NCBI GenBank assembly: GCA_035501615.1
Contig: DATJVY010000155.1
Coordinates: 3,245-67,244 of the forward strand
Length of the DNA stretch: 64,000 nucleotides
Reading direction: 5' to 3'
Source: RPRB01 sp035501615
GTDB lineage: Bacteria > Myxococcota > Myxococcia > Myxococcales > Myxococcaceae
The first letter of the stretch is position 1; the number at the start of each line of letters is the position of its first letter. The notes below the pieces were generated by a model. That model was not told where the DNA came from, did not search any database, and worked only from the letters and a program-made list of their open reading frames with translations. Below are positions 1-7,516 of the stretch, piece by piece. The position numbers and the translations under genes are program-made.

Positions 1-82
1 GGCGCAGCGGCTGCCGGAAGCGCACGCCGAACGGTATCGTCGTAGGTCGCTACGCCTCTCACGACCTTCATCCTGCTGGACC

Positions 83-376
83 TCATTGGGCGCGTCTCGA
101 GCTGTACTTCTCAGTGTTCTCGACCAGCTCGCCCCTGTCGTCGTCCCAGTAGTACTCCCGGTCGATGAGCAGCCCATCCTGCCAGTCGGTGTGGGCGCGG
201 ATGATGAACGACCTTGGGTCGCTGATGTCGTAGTCCTTCATCACCTCGGCGAGGGCTTGGTCGGCTGCAGAGCGCCCACTGGTCCTCAGCTGCCAGTTAC
301 GGATGCCGGCACACACGACGACGTGCGGCCCATAGACGAGCAGCTGCCAGTTGGCTGGGTATTCCGAGGCTGCCAT
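83..376 (-). CDS. Small hypothetical protein in the integrated element
   Basis: A 97-residue protein that I do not recognise. Its composition is balanced and protein-like, with several tryptophans and tyrosines and an acidic patch near the C-terminus (WDDDRGELVE). It lacks the Arg/Ala/Pro-only composition of spurious frames in this GC-rich DNA. It lies 49 bases downstream of the integrase gene on the same strand and could share its transcript. The DNA from about 60 to 420 is visibly less GC-rich than the rest of the window, which fits acquired DNA. No signal peptide or membrane segment is seen. The ATG start is the only obvious one. Function unknown; it may be cargo or an element-encoded accessory protein. 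Confidence 0.5.
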   Translation of the reverse strand: MAASEYPANWQLLVYGPHVVVCAGIRNWQLRTSGRSAADQALAEVMKDYDISDPRSFIIRAHTDWQDGLLIDREYYWDDDRGELVENTEKYSSRRAQ

Positions 377-425
377 GCCAGGAAGTGTGGAGTACCGCTC
401 TGACGCCAGGTGTGCTCACGAGGAT

Positions 426-1475
426 TCAGCGGACCTCCAATGCTGGGTTCCTGGGCGTGGCGAACCTCGCGTAGAAGGCGCGCGTCGTGGCCAGGGTCCT
501 ATGTCCGAGGAAGGTCGAGACGCTGGCCAGGTCGGCACCAGCCTCCACCATCCACGTCGCGACCGAGTGCCTCATCCGCCCTGGCGTGAAGGGCGGCACC
601 TTGGCGCGCTCGCACGCGAGACGCACCTCTAAATGGTACCCGCTGGGGTCGAAGGTGCCCGAGATGCGCACGGCTCGGGCTGCCTGGTCGAGCCCTGCAT
701 CGAGGGCAACTCTGTGCTCGTCGCCGTTCTTGTGCAATGGAACAACCATCACCGACGTTGCCCGCTGCGGCCCTCGGTACCCTTCCAGCCATCCTGCCCG
801 GGCGAAGCGGAGAAGCTCCGTGGTGTGGATTCCGGTGCCTGCCTGAAGGTGGAGGAGCGCCCGCCAACGTTCGGACATGCAGGCCAATACGGCATCGACG
901 CGGGCCCTTGGAACGGACTTGTCGGCCACCCTCCTCTGCCCCACTCGCCGCTGAGGCACGGTCAAGGTGCCGTGCGTGGGGTCCTCTGCAGGCGTGAGAC
1001 GGTGCTCCACCTTCCGCAGCCAGGAATACAGCGCCTTGAGAACCGCGATGCGATGCGCATTCCCCTTGACCAGCGGGAGGAGTGTCTGGAGTGGCAGGCC
1101 GCGGAGGTCCTGCTTCCCGAGGCCATCCTTCAAGGCAAGGAGATGCACCCGTTGCTCCGATACCCAGTCCCCGGTGTTGCCCTTGCGACGGGAGAAGTCG
1201 AGGAAGCCTTTGACCAGCGCTTCGTCGAGGTGGATGGGCTGCTGTGCAGGGTCTGGCGGCGGCGCGACCAGCCTGAAGCCGTCAGGGTCGACAATGAACC
1301 GCCTGTAGATGGCCCGTGCCTCTTTCAGCGTCCAAGCCCGCGTGCTCTGTCTGAAGCGCCGGCCACGAACGTTGACGCTGATGACGTACAAGCGCCGACC
1401 ACTCGCTAGCCGAACCACTTCTCCGCCTTCCCATCTGCCGATGTACCGCGCCATTCGTCCGGTCTCCCTCGCCAA
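426..1475 (-). CDS. Tyrosine-type site-specific recombinase (integrase)
   Basis: A 349-residue phage/island integrase. The N-terminal ~60 residues resemble an arm-binding region, followed by a SAM-like core-binding segment and a C-terminal catalytic domain. The catalytic domain shows the beta-hairpin lysine (near K249), R302, H325 in an LGH box and the nucleophile Y335 in TTRAFY. Two positions are unusual. The first catalytic arginine, normally in a GLRxxEL motif, appears as His (GIHTTEL, near residue 217). The His of the HxxR box is Gly (GRMRH, near 299). The gene starts 50 bases from the 3' end of tRNA-Leu, the classic arrangement for an island integrated at a tRNA. Start could also be Met8. 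The altered residues suggest weak or lost activity. Confidence 0.85.
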   Translation of the reverse strand: MARETGRMARYIGRWEGGEVVRLASGRRLYVISVNVRGRRFRQSTRAWTLKEARAIYRRFIVDPDGFRLVAPPPDPAQQPIHLDEALVKGFLDFSRRKGNTGDWVSEQRVHLLALKDGLGKQDLRGLPLQTLLPLVKGNAHRIAVLKALYSWLRKVEHRLTPAEDPTHGTLTVPQRRVGQRRVADKSVPRARVDAVLACMSERWRALLHLQAGTGIHTTELLRFARAGWLEGYRGPQRATSVMVVPLHKNGDEHRVALDAGLDQAARAVRISGTFDPSGYHLEVRLACERAKVPPFTPGRMRHSVATWMVEAGADLASVSTFLGHRTLATTRAFYARFATPRNPALEVR

Positions 1476-1525
1476 CAGGTGACCAACGACATGGCGCTTC
1501 TCGTGAAGGGGTCCGCGTAAGTCCT

Positions 1526-1546
1526 TGGCCCTCCCCGGACTCGAAC
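1526..1546 (-). other. Candidate attachment site (tRNA-Leu 3' end)
   Basis: Inferred only. Tyrosine integrases commonly recombine within the T-arm/acceptor part of a tRNA gene, and the integrase gene here begins 50 bases beyond this 3' end. The partner repeat would lie to the left, outside the window, so the crossover boundaries cannot be read. Confidence 0.35.
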
Positions 1547-1611
1547 CGGGACGCGGGGTCAGCCGCAGCGGATTTTGAGTCCGCCTCGTCTACCAATTTC
1601 GACAGAGGGCC
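1526..1611 (-). tRNA. tRNA-Leu (anticodon CAA)
   Basis: An 86-nt class II tRNA. The 7-bp acceptor stem pairs GGCCCTC with GAGGGCC and the discriminator base is A. The D-loop contains AAATTGGTAGA closed by TCG/CGA. The anticodon stem GCGGA/TCCGC encloses loop CTCAAAA, giving anticodon CAA, which reads UUG. A long variable arm (GCGG/CCGC stem) is typical of leucine tRNAs. The T-arm is CCCGG-TTCGAGT-CCGGG. No CCA is encoded: the 3' flank reads AGG. The 3' end faces the integrase gene. Confidence 0.95.
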
Positions 1612-1640
1612 TTGCGACGCCGCGGCGCCGGGTCTAGCAC
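1612..1640 (+). promoter_or_regulatory. Promoter candidate for the TPR membrane protein gene
   Basis: TTGCGA (1612-1617), a 17-base spacer, then TAGCAC (1635-1640), ending 9 bases before the ATG at 1650. The spacing is optimal. The short distance to the start codon implies a leader of only a few bases. It overlaps the oppositely directed tRNA promoter. Confidence 0.45.
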
Positions 1641-1658
1641 GTCCGCCCCATGTACAAC
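1631..1658 (-). promoter_or_regulatory. Promoter candidate for tRNA-Leu
   Basis: Read on the minus strand: GTTGTA (1658-1653), a 16-base spacer, then TAGACC (1636-1631) preceded by an extended TGC. It lies about 20 bases upstream of the tRNA 5' end. The core GGTCTAGCAC is shared with the plus-strand promoter. Confidence 0.4.
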
Positions 1659-2381
1659 CTTCTCATCGCCTTCGCCGCGGGGCTCGTCGTGACCGTCGCG
1701 GTGCGGCTGGCCGGGCTGCCGCTCCTCGCGGGCATCATCCCCGGCGTCCTGATCTTCCTTGGCGCCTACATCCTCCTCGCCCGCCGCGTCGCCGAGAAGC
1801 TGAAGGCGCTGGTGAACGGCGCGCAGAAGGAGCTGCAGACCATCTCCTCGCCCCGCGACCGCGACGCGAAGGTGGCCAAGGCGGTGAAGACGCTCGAGCA
1901 GGGCCTGCAGTACGACCGCTGGCAGATCATGGTCGCGTCCCAGGTCCACGGCCAGATCGGCATTCTCCACTACATGATGAAGGACTACGCCGCCGCCGAG
2001 CCGCACCTGGCACAGGCGAGCAACCGCGACCCGATGGCCCAGGCGATGCGGGGCGCCTTGCACTACCAGCGCAAGGAGTGGGGCCCGATGACCGAGTGCT
2101 TCGAGAAGGCGGTGAAGGCAGGCAAGAAGGAGGGCCTGGTCTGGGCGGTCTACGCCTGGTGCCTCCAGCAGACGAAGGAGCGCGACAAGGCCATCGGCGT
2201 CCTGGGCAGGGCCGTGGCCGCCAATCCGAACGACGAGAAGCTCAAGTCGGCACTCACCGCGCTCCAGAACGACAAGCGGATGAAGATGAAGGCCTGGGAG
2301 CCGATGTGGTGGCAGTTCAACCTCGAGGTACCTCCCCAGGACTTCGGGGGCGGACGCCGGGTTCAGTTCCAGCGTCGCTAG
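1650..2381 (+). CDS. Membrane-anchored TPR-like protein
   Basis: A 243-residue protein of unknown specific role. Residues 1-45 form two hydrophobic segments separated by a short turn (LAGLPLLAGIIPG), so it should be anchored in the inner membrane with the rest facing the cytoplasm. Residues ~75-205 are helical and show tetratricopeptide-like spacing: YMMKDYAAAEPHLAQA, HYQRKEWGPMTECFEKAV and ERDKAIGVLGRAVAANP. TPR proteins usually act as assembly or scaffolding factors; no partner is evident. The ATG at 1650 sits just after a good promoter match, supporting this start. It is a single-gene unit, divergent from tRNA-Leu. Confidence 0.75.
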   Translation: MYNLLIAFAAGLVVTVAVRLAGLPLLAGIIPGVLIFLGAYILLARRVAEKLKALVNGAQKELQTISSPRDRDAKVAKAVKTLEQGLQYDRWQIMVASQVHGQIGILHYMMKDYAAAEPHLAQASNRDPMAQAMRGALHYQRKEWGPMTECFEKAVKAGKKEGLVWAVYAWCLQQTKERDKAIGVLGRAVAANPNDEKLKSALTALQNDKRMKMKAWEPMWWQFNLEVPPQDFGGGRRVQFQRR

Positions 2382-2485
2382 TCAGGAGCACTGCAGTTTC
2401 TTCCCGTCGTCCGCCACCGCACTCCCCAACTGCCCGGAAGCAGGGGCCTGGCGCGGGGCACGTCACTTGCTGCTCGCTTCGGGAC

Positions 2486-2506
2486 GCTCCCGTCTGCCGC
2501 GGGAGC
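2486..2506 (+). terminator. Terminator-like hairpin in the 2382-2576 gap
   Basis: A perfect 7-bp stem, GCTCCCG/CGGGAGC, with a 7-base loop. It lies about 105 bases downstream of the TPR gene and 70 bases before the next gene. No U-tract follows, so it could instead be a chance GC palindrome. Nothing else is recognisable in this 195-base gap. Confidence 0.3.
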
Positions 2507-2576
2507 ACGACATCGAAGGAGTGCCACCCTGTCCGGCAGCGGACTCCAGTCTCCCCGGTCGGACGGGCGGCTCGCG

Positions 2577-3503
2577 ATGGACCGCCGCCCAGCTCGTCCC
2601 GTGCTCCTCATCGTCGAGGACGACGGGTCGACCCGATCGGCACTGGGGGAGCTGCTGGGCGTGGACTGGGACGTCCTCACGGCCGTGGACGGGACCGAGG
2701 CGGTGGCGCTCGTCCGGGCGCACGTGCCTGACCTCGTCCTCGCCGACGTGGCGATGCCCAGGCTCGGAGGCATGGGCCTGCTCGAGCGGCTCCAGGCCGA
2801 CGCGCGCACCCGCGACGTCCCGGTGGTGTTCCTCTCCGGGCAGACCGACTCCCGCACCGTCGTGGACTGCTTCAGCCGCGGCGCCGCCGACTTCATCCCC
2901 AAGCCGGGGCGTCCGGACGAGCTGCGGGCACGGCTCCTCCACGCCTGGGGACAGGCCAGCCGCGTGGCACGGCTCGAATCGCTGGCCCGCACCGACGAGC
3001 TCACCGGCCTGCACAACTTCCGCGCGCTGCAGGCGAAGCTGGACGAGGAGTTCGCGCGCGCCGCCCGGTACGCCGAGCCGCTGGCGCTGCTCCTGGTGGA
3101 CCTCGACAACCTCAAGTCGCTCAACGACCGGTACGGCCACGAGGCGGGAAACGCCGCGCTGCGGGCGACGGGAGACGTCCTCCGCGAGGAGCTGCGCGAG
3201 GTGGACTTCGCCGCCCGCTTCGGCGGCGACGAGTTCGTGGCGCTCCTGCCGCACCAGACCGCCGCCGAGGCACGGGTGGTGGCCGAGCGGCTTCGAGTCC
3301 GGCTCGCCTCCCGCCCCTGGCCCTGGCCCGGGCCACTGACCCTGAGCGTGGGCATCGCGGCGGTGGAGTCGTCGGCCCACGTGCAGGAGGCCTCGACGCT
3401 GCTCGCGGCCGCCGACGTCGCGCTCTACCGGAGCAAGCGCGGGGGGCGAAACCGCGTGGAGCTCGCGGGCCCGGAGGATGGGCTTCCGCCGGAGACGCAC
3501 TGA
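2577..3503 (+). CDS. Response regulator with GGDEF domain (diguanylate cyclase)
   Basis: A 308-residue PleD/WspR-like protein that should make cyclic di-GMP when phosphorylated. Residues ~8-125 are a receiver domain with the acidic pocket (E14, D15, D16), phosphoacceptor D57 (LADVAMP), S87 and K109 (IPKP). Residues ~140-300 are a GGDEF domain with the exact motif GGDEF at 216-220 and an upstream inhibitory I-site RxxD (R207-D210), five residues before the motif. All catalytic features are intact, so activity and product inhibition are likely. There is no membrane segment. It is followed by the FAD/receiver fusion gene with a TGATG stop/start overlap, so the two should be translationally coupled. 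No histidine kinase lies nearby. Confidence 0.92.
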   Translation: MDRRPARPVLLIVEDDGSTRSALGELLGVDWDVLTAVDGTEAVALVRAHVPDLVLADVAMPRLGGMGLLERLQADARTRDVPVVFLSGQTDSRTVVDCFSRGAADFIPKPGRPDELRARLLHAWGQASRVARLESLARTDELTGLHNFRALQAKLDEEFARAARYAEPLALLLVDLDNLKSLNDRYGHEAGNAALRATGDVLREELREVDFAARFGGDEFVALLPHQTAAEARVVAERLRVRLASRPWPWPGPLTLSVGIAAVESSAHVQEASTLLAAADVALYRSKRGGRNRVELAGPEDGLPPETH

Positions 3504-5140
3504 TGGGCGGGACGGTCCACCTCGCGGTGGTGGGCGAAGGGCTCTCGGCCGCCGGGCTCGCGCTGGCGCTCTGCCACACCGCCCAGGGACGGGGCCGGGC
3601 CGTCGAGACGCTGCTCTACGCGGGCGACGAGCCTCCGCGCGGCGCGCCGCACATCGTCACCCCGCAGTGCCGCGCACGTCTGGCCCTGCTTGGCTGCACG
3701 ATCCCGGAACCCGAGCGCACCACACCGCTGGTCGGGCTGCGCGTCCTCTCCCCCGGGGCACGCGTCTGGCTGCCCTACCCGCCGGGCGTGGTGAGCCTCG
3801 GCGAGCCCGGGCGCGACGGGCTCGTCGAGATGCTCACCGCGCGCGCGGGGATGGCGGGCGCCCGGGTCCGGGGCTTCTCCGTCGAGAGGACCGAGCCCCT
3901 CTCGCTCGCCCGCGCCCCGGGCCGGGTGGTGCGCTCGCACGGGCTGGTGGCGCGCGCCGACGTGGTGGCCTTCGCCCTCGAGCCGCAGGAGGCCAGCGCC
4001 TCGGCTGCGGAGCCCGAGGCGCGGGCACCACAGCTCCCCGGCGCGGAGGCCTGGATGGCCACGCGGCGGACCTTGCCCTACGCCCAGCTGCTGCTCGCTC
4101 CGGGTCCGGGAGTCGACGCGCTGCTCCTCCTCCCGGTCCCGATGGGGTTCTGGGCCCTGGCCTTCGGCCCGGCGGTCGAGCCGGTCGACCTCTCGCTGCT
4201 CCTGGTCGAGGCCGCGCGGGATGGTCATCTCGAGCCGGGCTTCGAGGTGCGCGCGGTCGCACGGAGGGCCATCCCGGCGGGCAGCGCCCGGGCCCTCACC
4301 GGCCCGGCGTGGGTGGCCAGCGGTCCGGATGCGCTCGGCCATCCGCTCGACCTCGCGCTGGGGCCCCGGCTACAGCTGGCGGGCCAGGTGGCGCGGGCTC
4401 TGGTGGCGGCGGCCGAGCCTCGCACGGCGCTCGTGCACGCGCTGCTGGAGGCCGGAGCGGGGCGGATGCGCCGGGAGGTGGACAGGGCGGCCGCGCTGTG
4501 GCGGGCCGTCCGCGCGGCGGGCCCCGAGGCCGCGTTCGCCTTCCGGGCCGGACGCCGTCCGCGGCCCGAGCCGGCGGAGCTCACCCTGGCCGGGCTGGAG
4601 CGCCCGCGCCCCGCGCGGGTCCTCTGGCGCCTGCGCTGGGAGGCCCTGCGCGCGCTCGCCGGAGGATCCCTCCCTCCGGTCGAGGCGCCGGCGGCGGTGC
4701 TCCAGCCGCCGCGCGATCCCCGCCTCTTCTACGTGGTGGACGACGACCCCGGGACCCGCGAGGGGCTCCGGGAGCAGCTCGCGCTGGCAGGGGCGGAGGT
4801 GGTCAGCTTCGCCGGGGAGATGGAGCTGCTCGCTGCCGTGGCGCATCGCCCACCGGCGGCAGTGCTGCTCGACGTCGTCCTGGAGCACGTCGACGGCATC
4901 CGGCTCTGCGGCCGGCTGACCCGGCACCCGGCGACCCGGGGCACGGCCGTCTACGTCATGAGCGGCCTCCGCGGCCCTGCGCTCCGGCGGCAGGCGCGGG
5001 AGGCCGGCGCCGCGGGCTTCCTCCCCAAGCCCATCGACGGGGCGGAGCTGGCGCGCATCCTCGAGCGGCACCTGCCGGCTCAGCGCGAGCGGCCGGCGTC
5101 GAGGGCGGCGAGGCCGGCCTCCTCCCACACCGCGGCGTAG
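3503..5140 (+). CDS. FAD-dependent oxidoreductase-like protein fused to a receiver domain
   Basis: A 545-residue two-part protein. The first ~390 residues resemble flavin monooxygenases/reductases. They show a Rossmann start (VVGEGLSAAG, GxGxxxxG at 11-18), a conserved-looking RDGLVEML helix near 110, and a C-terminal segment like the FAD-closing GD...A...A helix (SGPDALGHPLDL then LAGQVARAL). The second Rossmann signature is degenerate, so FAD binding is plausible rather than certain. Residues ~405-530 are a complete receiver domain with D413/D414/D415, phosphoacceptor D457 (LLDVVLEH), S near 480 (VMSG) and K509 (LPKP). The start overlaps the stop of the diguanylate cyclase gene. The last 61 bases overlap the convergent miaA. 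I know of no characterised protein with this arrangement. Confidence 0.75.
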   Translation: MGGTVHLAVVGEGLSAAGLALALCHTAQGRGRAVETLLYAGDEPPRGAPHIVTPQCRARLALLGCTIPEPERTTPLVGLRVLSPGARVWLPYPPGVVSLGEPGRDGLVEMLTARAGMAGARVRGFSVERTEPLSLARAPGRVVRSHGLVARADVVAFALEPQEASASAAEPEARAPQLPGAEAWMATRRTLPYAQLLLAPGPGVDALLLLPVPMGFWALAFGPAVEPVDLSLLLVEAARDGHLEPGFEVRAVARRAIPAGSARALTGPAWVASGPDALGHPLDLALGPRLQLAGQVARALVAAAEPRTALVHALLEAGAGRMRREVDRAAALWRAVRAAGPEAAFAFRAGRRPRPEPAELTLAGLERPRPARVLWRLRWEALRALAGGSLPPVEAPAAVLQPPRDPRLFYVVDDDPGTREGLREQLALAGAEVVSFAGEMELLAAVAHRPPAAVLLDVVLEHVDGIRLCGRLTRHPATRGTAVYVMSGLRGPALRRQAREAGAAGFLPKPIDGAELARILERHLPAQRERPASRAARPASSHTAA

Positions 5141-6009
5141 GGCGGTGGGACGAAGCGGGTCCCTGGCTCGCGGCGGAACCAGGTCCGCTGGCGCTTGGCG
5201 TAGCGGCGCGTTTCGAGGAAGGTCTCGCGCTCGGCCTCGGCGGCGCTCAGACGTCCCTCCAGCACGGCGAGGGCCTGGCGGTAGCCGACGCTGCGCATCG
5301 GCGCGGTGTCCCGGAATCCGCGAGCCACGAGCGCCGCGGTCTCGGCGACGAGCCCCCCTTCGAACATGCCCCGCGTGCGCTCGGCGATACGCGCCTCGAG
5401 CGCGTCCCGTCCCGGGTCGAGGAACCAGATGCGGGCCTCGTACCGAGCCGGACCGAAGGCGTGGCTCGCGCGCAGCCGCGAGGGGGCGACCCCGGTGGTG
5501 GCATGGATCTCCAGCGCCCGGACGACGCGGAGCACGTCTGTCGGCGCGAGGCGGGCGGCGGTGTCGGGGTCCACCTCGGCCAGCCGCCGGTGCATCGCCC
5601 CGGGGCCGAGCCGGAGCGCCTCCTCCTCGAGCGCCCGCCGCACCTCGGGCTCGGGCGGGGTGTCGGTGAGCCCATGGAGAAGCGCCCGGACGTAGAGCCC
5701 GGTTCCTCCCACGACGAGCACCGGACGGCCGCGGGCGACGATGCCGGCGATGGCAGCATCCGCGAGGGCGGCCCAGCGCGCCGCGGAGAAGGCCTCGGTG
5801 GGCTCGACGATCGAGACGAGGTGATGGGGCACCCGTGCCAGCTGGGCGGGCCCGGGCTTGGCCGTGCCCAGGTCGAAGTGGCGGTACACCGCCTGCGAGT
5901 CGGCGCTGAGGATCTCCGCTCCCAGGCGCTCGGCCAGCGCGAGGGCGAGCTCGGTCTTCCCCGCCCCGGTGGGGCCGGCGATGACGGTGAGGCCGGGAGC
6001 GGTCGCCAC
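5080..6009 (-). CDS. miaA: tRNA dimethylallyltransferase
   Basis: A 309-residue MiaA, which adds a dimethylallyl group to A37 of tRNAs reading UNN codons. The N-terminal P-loop GPTGAGKT (about residues 13-20) is followed by ILSADSQAVYRHFDLGTAKP, containing the DSxQ box, then VVGGTGLYVRALLHG and a C-terminal RYAKRQRTWFRRE segment that contacts tRNA. All are diagnostic. I chose the GTG at 6009 because it gives normal family length and puts the P-loop close to the N-terminus. The open frame continues upstream but that part is not MiaA-like. A GATACT element lies about 12 bases before this GTG. The 3' end overlaps the convergent FAD/receiver gene by 61 bases. Confidence 0.93.
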   Translation of the reverse strand: MATAPGLTVIAGPTGAGKTELALALAERLGAEILSADSQAVYRHFDLGTAKPGPAQLARVPHHLVSIVEPTEAFSAARWAALADAAIAGIVARGRPVLVVGGTGLYVRALLHGLTDTPPEPEVRRALEEEALRLGPGAMHRRLAEVDPDTAARLAPTDVLRVVRALEIHATTGVAPSRLRASHAFGPARYEARIWFLDPGRDALEARIAERTRGMFEGGLVAETAALVARGFRDTAPMRSVGYRQALAVLEGRLSAAEAERETFLETRRYAKRQRTWFRREPGTRFVPPPYAAVWEEAGLAALDAGRSR

Positions 6010-6054
6010 GGGCTCTTCAGTATCACCGGCCGCGGTGGAGTGAGCCCCGCGGGC

Positions 6055-6253
6055 ATGGCCGAGCCCTCCGTCCAGGAGTACCGCGCCCGGTGGGCGGACA
6101 TGGACCTCGACCAGCACATGCGGAACGCCCGCTGACCTCGGCGTCGCCGAGGAGACGCGGGTGCGGTTCCTCGATGCGAACGGGTGGCCCATGGCCGAGT
6201 TCGCCCGCTGGGGCTCCTCGGGCCCTTCCGGGTGGACATGGCCCTGGCGGCCG
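6055..6253 (+). pseudogene. Remnant of an acyl-CoA thioesterase-like (hotdog) gene
   Basis: Three frames together read like the N-terminal half of a 4-hydroxybenzoyl-CoA thioesterase-type hotdog protein. Frame one from ATG 6055 has EYRARWADMDLDQHMRNA, the typical DxDxxxHxxN region, and stops at 6135. A second frame continues ADLGVAEETRVRFLDANGW and PMAEFAR. A one-base shift then gives LGLLGPFRVDMALAAVNPE. The similarity ends at the hisS 3' end, so roughly half the gene is missing. Two frameshifts plus truncation mean it cannot make a functional thioesterase. It occupies the otherwise geneless stretch between miaA and hisS, on the opposite strand. Confidence 0.7.
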
Positions 6254-7516
6254 TCAACCCGGAGCGAGCGCCGACTCGAGCGCATCGAGCCGGACCGGGA
6301 CCGGGTCACCGCCGGCGAGCCGCTTGAGCTGCGCCTCGCCCGAGTCGAGCTCGCGCGAGCCCAGCACCAGCGCGAACCTCGCCCCGGACTTGTCGGCGCG
6401 CTTCATCTGGCTCTTCAGGCTGCCGCCCCGGGCGTCGAGGTCGACCCGGTGGCCTGCCCGGCGCAGCCGGCTCACCAGCGCCAGCGCCGCGTCCGCCGCG
6501 CCCTCCTCGGCGACGGCGACGAACAGCTCGGGCCGCTCGGGCTGGACGGCGCCCCGGGCCTGCATCAGGAGGCAGAGCCGGTCCATCCCCAGCGCCCAGC
6601 CCACCGCCGGCGTGTCCGGCCCGCCGAGCTCCTTGACCAGACGGTCGTACCGGCCTCCTCCGCCGACCGCCGACGCCGTGCCCAGGACCGGGTCCTCGGA
6701 GACGAACTCGAACGCCGTCCGCGTGTAGTAGTCGATCCCCCGCACCATCCGGGGATTCACCCGGAAGGGGATCTTCAGCACCCCGAGCTGTCGCTGCACC
6801 GTCTCGAAGTGCGCCCGGGACTCGCCGGAGAGCGCATCGGTGATGGCCGGCGCCCCGGCGAGCACGGCCTGGCAGCCGGGGTTCTTGCAGTCGAACACCC
6901 GGAGGGGGTTCTTCTCCGTCCGCTCCTGGCACTCGGCGCAGAGCTCGTTCCGGTGGGCCCGGAGGAAAGCGCGGAGCGAGTCGAGGTACGCCCCGCGCGT
7001 CTCCGGGTCCCCGAGCGAGTTCAGCTCCACCCGGATGCCCTCGAGGCCCGCCGCCCGGAACAGCTGCAGGGCGAGGTCGATGAGCTCCGTCTCCTGGGCG
7101 GGCGCGGCGACGCCGTAGGCCTCGGCGCCGATCTGCCAGAACTGGCGGTAGCGCCCGGTCTTCATCCGCTCGTACCGGAACATCGGCCCGAGGTACCACC
7201 AGCGCGTCACCGGTTCGCGCTGGGCGACCGCGTGCTCGACATAGGCGCGGACGAGGGGCGCGGTGCCCTCGGGCCGCAGGGACAGGCTCCGCCCGGCCTT
7301 GTCCTCGAAGGTGTACATCTCCTTGCCCACGATGTCGGTGGCCTCGCCCACGCTCCGGACGAAGAGCGCGGTGTCCTCGAGCACCGGGGTGCGCGCCTCC
7401 TCGTATCCGAAGCGGCGGAAGGTCTCGCGCGTCGCGGCCTCCAGCGCGTGCCAGACGGCGATGTCGGGCGGGAGGAGGTCGTTCATCCCCTTCACCCCGG
7501 AGACGCGCTGGGTCAC
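6254..7516 (-). CDS. hisS: Histidyl-tRNA synthetase
   Basis: A 420-residue class II synthetase that charges tRNA-His. Motifs are clear: the N-terminal GVKGMNDLLP, motif 1 around RTPVLED, LRPEGTAP, motif 2 GPMFRYERMKTGRYRQFWQ, the histidine-specific RGIDYYTRTAFEF, and motif 3 in the VGWALGMDRL region. The C-terminal ~95 residues form the anticodon-binding domain (PELFVAVAEEG ... SLKSQMKRADKSGARFALVLG). Length is typical. The ATG overlaps the stop of psd by 4 bases, so it belongs to a minus-strand operon with psd and probably the upstream lipoprotein and phosphoesterase genes. Confidence 0.97.
   Translation of the reverse strand: MTQRVSGVKGMNDLLPPDIAVWHALEAATRETFRRFGYEEARTPVLEDTALFVRSVGEATDIVGKEMYTFEDKAGRSLSLRPEGTAPLVRAYVEHAVAQREPVTRWWYLGPMFRYERMKTGRYRQFWQIGAEAYGVAAPAQETELIDLALQLFRAAGLEGIRVELNSLGDPETRGAYLDSLRAFLRAHRNELCAECQERTEKNPLRVFDCKNPGCQAVLAGAPAITDALSGESRAHFETVQRQLGVLKIPFRVNPRMVRGIDYYTRTAFEFVSEDPVLGTASAVGGGGRYDRLVKELGGPDTPAVGWALGMDRLCLLMQARGAVQPERPELFVAVAEEGAADAALALVSRLRRAGHRVDLDARGGSLKSQMKRADKSGARFALVLGSRELDSGEAQLKRLAGGDPVPVRLDALESALAPG

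Noticed and set aside
3478..6135. An 885-residue plus-strand frame reaching the thioesterase remnant
   Set aside because: It is a shadow of the FAD/receiver gene and miaA. Only the last ~27 codons (from 6055) resemble a protein and are part of the pseudogene.
6010..6309. N-terminal extension of MiaA
   Set aside because: The extra ~100 residues are not MiaA-like, overlap hisS and are antisense to the pseudogene; the GTG at 6009 gives normal length.
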